64,000 bases of DNA from contig NZ_LR594659.1 in assembly GCF_901827155.1 (NCBI RefSeq), positions 4,916,501 to 4,980,500 of the forward strand, written 5' to 3'. Position 1 is the stretch's first letter. Each line of letters begins with the position of its first letter. The notes beneath the pieces were generated by a model. It was not told where the DNA came from and ran no database searches. It saw only the letters and a list, made by a program, of their open reading frames with translations. Both the position numbers and the translations under genes were made by a program. The stretch is from Variovorax sp. PBL-H6 (GTDB lineage Bacteria; Pseudomonadota; Gammaproteobacteria; Burkholderiales; Burkholderiaceae_C). Shown one piece after another: positions 57,351-64,000 of the stretch.

Positions 57351-58217
57351 TCAAGCGTCCAGCTTCAACAAGCGCACCGCATTGCCCTTCAGGATGCCTG
57401 GCATCACCTCCGGCTTGAAGCCGGCCTCCTCGAAGTCCTTCATCCAGCGGTCGGGCGTGATCAGCGGGTAGTCGCTGCCGAACAGGATGCGGTCTTTCAG
57501 CAGCGTGTTGGCGTACTGCACCAGCTGCTTCGGAAAGTATTTCGGACTCCAGCCCGAGAGATCGATCCAGACGTTGGGCTTGTGCGTCGCGACGCTGAGC
57601 GCCTCGTCCTGCCAGGGGAAGCTGGGGTGCGCCATCACGATCTGCATGTCCGGGAAGTCGATGGCCACGTCGTCCAGGTGCATCGGGTTGCTGTATTCCA
57701 GCCTGAGGCCGCCGCCGCAGCGCATGCCCGAGCCGATGCCGCTGTGGCCGGTGTGGAACACGGCCGGCAGCGCATGCTCGGCGATCACCTCGTAGATCGG
57801 CCAGGCCATCCGGTCGTAAGGGTGGTAGCCCTGCACCGTCGGATGGAACTTGAAGCCCTTCACGCCGTGTTCCTCGATCAGGCGCCTGGCCTCGCGCGCG
57901 CCCATCTTCCCCTTGTGCGGATCGATGCTGGCGAAGGCAATCATGATGTCGCTGTTCTTCTGCGCCGCCTCGGCGATCTCCTCGTTCGGGATGCGGCGCC
58001 GGCCGAGGTTCGACTCGGCGTCGACCATGAACATCACCAGGCCGATCTTCCGCTCGCGGTAGTAGTCGATGCTCTCCTGGATCGTCGGGCGCCGGCTCGA
58101 CCGGAAATACTTGTCGGCCGCACGGTCGTACTCGTTGCCATAGTTGTCGAACGGGTTCCAGCAGCTCACCTCGGCGTGCGTGTGGGTGTCGATGGCGATC
58201 AGGTTGCGATGGTCCAT
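57351..58217 (-). CDS. Amidohydrolase family protein (amidohydrolase-2 type)
   Basis: A 288-residue TIM-barrel hydrolase or decarboxylase. Metal ligands appear as DTHTHAE near the N-terminus, VFHTGHSG in the middle and FGSDYPLI near the end. This is the layout of the ACMSD/gamma-resorcylate decarboxylase/4-oxalomesaconate hydratase-like group. GGAGACAAGC precedes ATG 58217. It is divergent from the ferulate operon, so a role in aromatic catabolism is likely but the reaction is not fixed. Confidence 0.9.
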   Translation of the reverse strand: MDHRNLIAIDTHTHAEVSCWNPFDNYGNEYDRAADKYFRSSRRPTIQESIDYYRERKIGLVMFMVDAESNLGRRRIPNEEIAEAAQKNSDIMIAFASIDPHKGKMGAREARRLIEEHGVKGFKFHPTVQGYHPYDRMAWPIYEVIAEHALPAVFHTGHSGIGSGMRCGGGLRLEYSNPMHLDDVAIDFPDMQIVMAHPSFPWQDEALSVATHKPNVWIDLSGWSPKYFPKQLVQYANTLLKDRILFGSDYPLITPDRWMKDFEEAGFKPEVMPGILKGNAVRLLKLDA

Positions 58218-58281
58218 GTGCTTGTCTCCAGGCTGTGCAGCCACTAAGGGTAAGTCCGGGTGCCGAGCCTTGTAACTCGGC

Positions 58282-58310
58282 TTGAATTAGTTATTTTCGA
58301 TAACCATAAT
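58282..58310 (+). promoter_or_regulatory. Promoter of the hydroxycinnamate operon
   Basis: TTGAAT (58282-58287), a 17-base spacer and CATAAT (58305-58310) closely match the sigma-70 consensus. Transcription would start about 15-17 bases before the crotonase ATG at 58334. The AT-rich stretch stands out against the GC-rich surroundings. Palindromes in the spacer suggest repressor control. Confidence 0.75.
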
Positions 58311-58313
58311 CGA
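58290..58313. promoter_or_regulatory. Operator palindromes within the promoter
   Basis: GTTAT-tttcg-ATAAC (58290-58304) sits in the -35/-10 spacer, and the overlapping TCGAT-N7-ATCGA (58297-58313) covers the -10. Both are perfect. The position is that of a repressor site such as a MarR-type regulator, a family known to control hydroxycinnamate genes; no such regulator gene is in this window. Confidence 0.55.
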
Positions 58314-58333
58314 TCATGAAAGGGAGCGCAACC

Positions 58334-59110
58334 ATGACCACCACCACCGACCTTCAGCTCGAGCTGCGCGACGAGATCGCCATCATCCGCCTGACGCGCG
58401 CTGCCAAGCGCAATGCGCTGTCCGATTCCCTCATCCTCGCCCTGCGCGACACCTTCCAGAACCTGCCTTCCACGGTTCGCGCGGCGGTGATCGACGGCAA
58501 TGGCCCGCATTTCTGCGCCGGCCTCGACCTGTCGGAGCTGAAGGAACGCGATGCCGGCCAGGGCATGCAGCATTCGCGCCTCTGGCATGCCGCCCTCGAC
58601 CTCGTGCAAGGCGGTCCGGTGCCGGTGGTCGCGGCGCTGCATGGCGCAGTGGTCGGCGGCGGCCTGGAGCTGGCGAGCGCCTGCCACATCCGCGTGGCCG
58701 ACACCACCACCTTCTATGCCCTGCCCGAGGGCTCGCGCGGCATCTTCGTCGGCGGCGGCGGCTCGGTGCGCATCCCCAAGCTGATCGGCACCGCACGCAT
58801 GATGGACATGATGATGACGGGCCGCGTCTACGATGCCGAGTCGGGCGAGCGTGCCGGCTTCGCGCAGTACCTGGTGGCGGAAGGCGGCTCCTTCGAGAAG
58901 GCGCTGGAGCTCGCGAAGAAGATCGCGACCAACGCGCCGCTCACCAACTACGCACTGATGCACGCGCTGCCGCGCATCAGCGAGCAGCCGGCGGACCATG
59001 GCTTCTTCACCGAGGCGCTGATCGCCGGCATCGTCCAGAGCGCGCCCGAGGCCAAGCAGCGCGTGCGCGACTTCCTCGAAGGCCGCGCCGGCAAGGTGAC
59101 CAAGGAATGA
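58334..59110 (+). CDS. Enoyl-CoA hydratase/crotonase family protein (p-hydroxycinnamoyl-CoA hydratase candidate)
   Basis: A 258-residue crotonase. The CoA/oxyanion-hole strand is HFCAGLDLSEL, and AALHGAVVGGGLELASACHIRVA is the core. The stretch containing ALPEGSRGIFVGGGGS differs from standard fatty-acid enzymes. It is first of the operon and overlaps the fcs start by four bases, so hydration (and perhaps retro-aldol cleavage) of feruloyl-CoA is the likely job. ATG 58334 is chosen; an earlier ATG at 58316 lies before AAAGGGAG, the ribosome site. Confidence 0.9.
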   Translation: MTTTTDLQLELRDEIAIIRLTRAAKRNALSDSLILALRDTFQNLPSTVRAAVIDGNGPHFCAGLDLSELKERDAGQGMQHSRLWHAALDLVQGGPVPVVAALHGAVVGGGLELASACHIRVADTTTFYALPEGSRGIFVGGGGSVRIPKLIGTARMMDMMMTGRVYDAESGERAGFAQYLVAEGGSFEKALELAKKIATNAPLTNYALMHALPRISEQPADHGFFTEALIAGIVQSAPEAKQRVRDFLEGRAGKVTKE

Positions 59111-61035
59111 GCCGCACGGCCGCTCCGAAGGCGAATAGCACCGCAGCCGCAGGCGAAGGTATTCCAGTGAACACCACCGTCCGCTACCGGCCGCTCGCCT
59201 TCGGCGTGACGCGCGCCATGCTGCGCGAAGGCGCGCCCGGCATTCGCTACCTGCGCGCCGAGACCGAACTTGCGCCTTATGCCGAGCGCATGACCGATCG
59301 CCTTCGCCACTGGGCAGAGGCCGCGCCCGATCGCACTTTCATTGCCCGCCGCGAGCGCCTGCCGGGCGGCGGCACCGGCGACTGGATCCGCGTGAACTAC
59401 GCCGAGGCGCACCAGAAGGCCCGCGCCATCGGCCAGGCCCTGCTCGCGCGCGGCCTGAGCCCCGAGCGCCCCGTCGCCATCCTCAGCGAGAACGGCATCG
59501 AGCACGCCCTCATGGCCCTGGGCTGCCTCCATGCCGGCGTGCCGTACTGCCCGGTCTCGCCGCCCTATTCGCTGGTGAGCCAGGACTTCGAGAAGCTGCG
59601 ACATGTGCTGGACACCCTGACACCCGGCCTGGTGTTCGCCGCCGATGCGCAGCGCTTCGAGCGCGCCATCAAGGCGACGGTTGCGGCGGATGTGGAACTG
59701 GTGTTCGGCGAAGGCGAGATCGAGGGCCGTTCCGCCACCACGTTCGAGGCGCTCGCCGCCACCCCGCCCACGCCCGCCATCGACGCGGCCTTGCAGGCCA
59801 CCGGCCCGGACACCATCACCAAGTTCCTTTTCACCTCCGGCTCGACCAAGCTGCCCAAGGCGGTGATCAACACGCACCGCATGTGGTGCGCCAACCAGCA
59901 GCAGCTGCGCCAGTCGATCCCGGCGCTCGGCGAGGAGCCGCCTGTGCTGGTCGACTGGCTGCCCTGGAACCACACCTTCGGCGGCAACCACAACGTCGGC
60001 ATCGTGCTGGACAACGGCGGCACGCTCTACATCGACGACGGCAAGCCCACGCCCGGCGGCATGGCCGAGACGCTGCGCAACCTGCGCGAGGTCGCCCCCA
60101 CGATTTACTTCAACGTGCCGACCGGCTTCGAAGCCATCGCGCATGCCATGGAAAGCGACGCGGTGCTGCGCCGCAACCTGTTGTCGCGCGTGAAGATGTT
60201 CTTCTATTCAGGCGCGGCCCTTGCCCAGCCGGTATGGGACAGTCTGCACCGCACGCAAGAGGCCGAGGTCGGCGAGCGCATCGTGATGGGCACCGGGCTG
60301 GGCATGACCGAATCGGGGCCGTTCGCGCTGTACGTCACCGGCCCCGCGGTCAAATCGGGCGACCTGGGCCTGCCCGCGCCCGGCATCGAGATCAAGCTGG
60401 TCGACACCGATGGGAAGACCGAGGTGCGCTACCGCGGCCCCAACATCACACCGGGCTACTGGCGCGCGCCCGACGCCACGGCCGAGGCCTTCGACGAGGA
60501 GGGCTTCTTCTGTACCGGCGACGCGGTCGGCTGGATCGACGAATCCGACATCCACCGCGGCCTGCGTTTCGACGGCCGCATCGCAGAAGACTTCAAGCTC
60601 GCCACCGGCACCTTCGTGAGCGTGGGCCCGCTGCGCGCCAGGATCATCGCGGCCGGCGCGCCGTACGTGCAGGACGCGGTGCTGACCGGCCTCAACCTCA
60701 AGGAAGTCGGCGCGCTGATCTTCCCGACGCAGAAGGTCCGGCAACTCGCGGGCCTGCCCGCCGATGCCGGCATGCGCGAGGTCGTCGAAAGTGCGCCCGT
60801 TCAAGCGCATTTCCAGCGCGTGTTCGACGAACTCGCCCGCAGCGCCACCGGCAGCGCCAATCGCATTGCGCGGCTGCACATGGAGCACGAGCCGCCCTCG
60901 ATCGACAAGGGCGAGGTCACCGACAAGGGCTCCATCAACCAGCGCGCCGTGCTCAAGCACCGGGCCGGGACTGTCGAGGCGCTCCACGCCGACACCCTGC
61001 CCTTCACGCTCAAACCCCGAGGAGACAAGGCATGA
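59107..61035 (+). CDS. fcs: Feruloyl-CoA synthase
   Basis: A 642-residue ANL-superfamily acyl-CoA ligase. The phosphate-binding loop is FLFTSGSTKLPKAV, followed by GTGLGMTESGP, YRGPNITPGYWR and FDGRIAEDFKLATGTFVS, the A8-type region typical of feruloyl-CoA synthases. It activates hydroxycinnamates such as ferulate or p-coumarate with ATP and CoA. It overlaps the crotonase stop and the SDR start, so the three genes are translationally linked. Confidence 0.92.
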   Translation: MSRTAAPKANSTAAAGEGIPVNTTVRYRPLAFGVTRAMLREGAPGIRYLRAETELAPYAERMTDRLRHWAEAAPDRTFIARRERLPGGGTGDWIRVNYAEAHQKARAIGQALLARGLSPERPVAILSENGIEHALMALGCLHAGVPYCPVSPPYSLVSQDFEKLRHVLDTLTPGLVFAADAQRFERAIKATVAADVELVFGEGEIEGRSATTFEALAATPPTPAIDAALQATGPDTITKFLFTSGSTKLPKAVINTHRMWCANQQQLRQSIPALGEEPPVLVDWLPWNHTFGGNHNVGIVLDNGGTLYIDDGKPTPGGMAETLRNLREVAPTIYFNVPTGFEAIAHAMESDAVLRRNLLSRVKMFFYSGAALAQPVWDSLHRTQEAEVGERIVMGTGLGMTESGPFALYVTGPAVKSGDLGLPAPGIEIKLVDTDGKTEVRYRGPNITPGYWRAPDATAEAFDEEGFFCTGDAVGWIDESDIHRGLRFDGRIAEDFKLATGTFVSVGPLRARIIAAGAPYVQDAVLTGLNLKEVGALIFPTQKVRQLAGLPADAGMREVVESAPVQAHFQRVFDELARSATGSANRIARLHMEHEPPSIDKGEVTDKGSINQRAVLKHRAGTVEALHADTLPFTLKPRGDKA

Positions 61036-61796
61036 AGATCGAAGGACAGGCCGCGCTGGTCACCGGCGGGGCATCGGGTCTCGGCGAAGCGACCGCGCGC
61101 GAACTCGCGCGGCTGGGGGCCAAGGTCGCCGTGCTGGACCGCAACGCCGCCCTCGCGGAAAAAGTGGCTGCCGAGATCGGCGGTGTCGCATGCCCTTGCG
61201 ACATCACCGACAGCGACAGCGTGAACGCCGCGCTCGACAAGGCCGCCGCCGCGCACGGACCGGCCCGCATCCTGATGAACGTGGCCGGCGTCGGCAGCGC
61301 CAGGCGAATCGTCGGCAAGGACGGCAACCCGGCGCCGCTGGAAGACTTCGTGCGCGTCGTCAACGTCAATCTCGTCGGCGCGTACAACATCAGCCGCCTC
61401 TATGCGGCGCAGTGCGCCAGGCTCGACCCGCTGGAAGGCGGCGAGCGCGGCGTGATGCTGTTCACCGCCTCAGTCGCGGCCTTCGACGGCCAGGTGGGCC
61501 AGCAGGCCTACAGCGCCTCCAAAAGTGGGCTGGTCGGCATGACGCTGCCGATGGCGCGCGATCTCGCGCAGCACGGCATCCGCGTCTGCACCATCGCACC
61601 GGGCCTCTTCGCGACGCCGCTGCTGAAGGAGCTGCCGGAGCCGGTGCAGCAGTCGCTGGCTGCGTCGATCCCGTTCCCGCCGCGCCTGGGCAAGCCTTCG
61701 GAGTTCGCCGAGCTGGCCTGCCACATCGTCACCAACGGGCACCTCAACGGCGAGGTGATCCGGCTCGACGGGGCGTTGCGGATGGCACCGCGCTGA
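61032..61796 (+). CDS. SDR family 3-hydroxyacyl-CoA dehydrogenase-like protein
   Basis: A 254-residue short-chain dehydrogenase: [19 protein letters not shown] binds NAD, NVAGVG, and the catalytic residues lie in [23 protein letters not shown]. It resembles type-2 (HSD17B10-like) 3-hydroxyacyl-CoA dehydrogenases. In this operon it could oxidise 3-hydroxy-arylpropanoyl-CoA, which points to a beta-oxidative route for ferulate rather than direct release of vanillin. Confidence 0.92.
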   Translation: MKIEGQAALVTGGASGLGEATARELARLGAKVAVLDRNAALAEKVAAEIGGVACPCDITDSDSVNAALDKAAAAHGPARILMNVAGVGSARRIVGKDGNPAPLEDFVRVVNVNLVGAYNISRLYAAQCARLDPLEGGERGVMLFTASVAAFDGQVGQQAYSASKSGLVGMTLPMARDLAQHGIRVCTIAPGLFATPLLKELPEPVQQSLAASIPFPPRLGKPSEFAELACHIVTNGHLNGEVIRLDGALRMAPR

Positions 61797-61840
61797 CGAC
61801 CGGACCCACGAGCTTCCGAATTCATCAAGGAGACATCGCC

Positions 61841-62830
61841 ATGCAACACCGTCGCCATTTCCTGCACACCCTCGGCAGCGCTGCCCTCCTGGGCGGCCTG
61901 GCGCCCCTCTCGGCCCTGGCCCAGGCACTCGACCAGGTCAAGATCATGTATGGGTTCCCGGCCGGGAGTGCCGGCGACAGCGTGGCGCGCCGCGTGGCCG
62001 AAAAGCTGGGCGGCACGCCCTACAGCAAGAACCCCGGCTTCGTGGAGAACAAGCCCGGGGCGGGCGGCCGCATCGCCGTGGAGGCGCTGAAGAACGCGCC
62101 GACCGACGGCTCGGTCCTCACGCTGGCCCCCGTCTCCGCCCTCTCGGTCTATCCCTACATCTATCCCAAGCTCGCCTACAGGCCCGAGGACGTCACGCAG
62201 GTGTCGATCGGCGCCATCATGTTCCACGGGCTCGCGGTGGGGTCGGCCGTGCCCGCCGAAGTGAAGACGCTGAAAGACTTCCTCGCCTGGGCCAAGGCCA
62301 ACCCGGCGCAGGCCAGCTACGGCTCGCCCGGCGCCGGCTCGATGCCCCACCTCCTGGGCGCGCTGCTGGGCCTGCGCTCGGGAGTCGAACTGAAGCACGT
62401 GCCCTACCGCGGCACCGTGCCCAGCATCACCGACCTGGTGGGCGGCCAGATCGCCGCCGCCATGAACCCGAGCGGCGACTACCTGCAGTACATGAAGGCC
62501 GGGCGCGTGCGCGTGCTGGCCACTTCCGGCCGCAAGCGTTCGCCCTACCTTCCCGATGTGCCCACCTTCACCGAACTGGGCTACCCCGACGTGACCTCCG
62601 AAGAGTGGTTCGGCTTCTACGCCCCCGCCAGGACGCCGCCGGCCGCCATCGCTGCCGCCAACGCCGCGATCACCGCGGCCCTGAAGGACAAGTCGGTGAT
62701 CGACGCCCTGGCCCTCGTCGGCCTGGTGGCGAACGGCAGCACGCCACAGGAAATGGCGGCGGACCAGAAGGCGGAGTACGAACGCTGGGGTCCACTCGTC
62801 AAGCAGATCGGCTTCACGGCGGAGTCATGA
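61841..62830 (+). CDS. Bug family tripartite tricarboxylate transporter substrate-binding protein
   Basis: A 329-residue periplasmic binding protein with a twin-arginine-like/Sec signal (residues 1-27: MQHRRHFLHTL...LSALAQ). The mature part has the VENKPGAGGRIAVEAL and YGSPGAGSMPHLL Bug-family segments. CAAGGAGAC precedes the ATG. No transporter membrane genes are adjacent. By operon position it may bind an aromatic acid or its breakdown product; Bug proteins are numerous in this family and substrates are mostly unknown. Confidence 0.93.
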   Translation: MQHRRHFLHTLGSAALLGGLAPLSALAQALDQVKIMYGFPAGSAGDSVARRVAEKLGGTPYSKNPGFVENKPGAGGRIAVEALKNAPTDGSVLTLAPVSALSVYPYIYPKLAYRPEDVTQVSIGAIMFHGLAVGSAVPAEVKTLKDFLAWAKANPAQASYGSPGAGSMPHLLGALLGLRSGVELKHVPYRGTVPSITDLVGGQIAAAMNPSGDYLQYMKAGRVRVLATSGRKRSPYLPDVPTFTELGYPDVTSEEWFGFYAPARTPPAAIAAANAAITAALKDKSVIDALALVGLVANGSTPQEMAADQKAEYERWGPLVKQIGFTAES

Positions 62831-62852
62831 TCGATTCCAGCTTCGCCTGCCG

Positions 62853-64000
<1,148 letters not shown>

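Overview
This window looks like chromosomal DNA of a betaproteobacterium of the family Comamonadaceae, most likely Variovorax or a close relative. The basis is the high GC content with strong GC3 codon bias, the gene order of several clusters (pdh operon, pha cluster, cox/SURF1/ctaA/ctaB cluster, ftsY/M16/rsmD/coaD), and short palindromic repeats of types I associate with this family. This assignment rests on pattern recognition and not on a database search. The window is gene-dense: no gap without a gene exceeds about 240 bases. I see no rRNA, tRNA, CRISPR array, insertion sequence, integrase or phage gene.

Layout. 1-8.9 kb: the end of an amidase, a LysR regulator divergent from a tautomerase, two membrane proteins (one with SPW motifs), a TPR protein, a large divergent class A penicillin-binding protein, a histidine phosphatase and an alpha/beta hydrolase. 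9-16 kb: the pyruvate dehydrogenase operon aceE-aceF-lpdA plus a hydrolase. 16-31 kb: malic enzyme, the C4-dicarboxylate carrier DctA, a type II NADH dehydrogenase, phaC-phaA-phaB plus a DUF6781-like protein, a bd-type oxidase (cydAB), and the dctBD two-component system. 31-38 kb, minus strand: two M16 proteases, rsmD, coaD, the 5-oxoprolinase genes pxpBCA and pyroglutamyl peptidase. 38-41 kb: ftsY, a DUF962/Mpo1-like protein and the heat-shock sigma factor rpoH. 41-51 kb: the aa3-type cytochrome c oxidase cluster with its assembly factors. 51-57 kb: a DUF2244 protein, a BioC-like methyltransferase, comF, trmL, a MaoC dehydratase, a lone ParA-like ATPase and a KefG/KefC-type potassium efflux pair. 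57-64 kb: a putative hydroxycinnamate (ferulate) catabolic operon.

How the genes fit together. The 9-31 kb block reads as one metabolic neighbourhood. C4-dicarboxylates are taken up by DctA, sensed by DctBD, converted by malic enzyme to pyruvate plus NADPH, and then by pyruvate dehydrogenase to acetyl-CoA. PhaABC can store acetyl-CoA and NADPH as polyhydroxybutyrate, while Ndh-2 and CydAB dispose of excess NADH. The 41-51 kb block builds the aerobic terminal oxidase, including heme O/A synthesis and copper delivery.

The most notable non-coding signal is a perfect CIRCE operator (TTAGCACTC-N9-GAGTGCTAA) directly upstream of rpoH, which would place the heat-shock sigma factor under HrcA repression. 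Other notable signals are palindromic repeat elements inserted in frame into the coding sequences of aceF, lpdA and a non-catalytic M16 protease, a 12-unit hexanucleotide repeat inside ftsY, and a near-consensus promoter with a palindromic operator in its spacer ahead of the ferulate genes. I found no convincing entirely new system; the window is mainly core metabolism with a few unusual regulatory and structural details.
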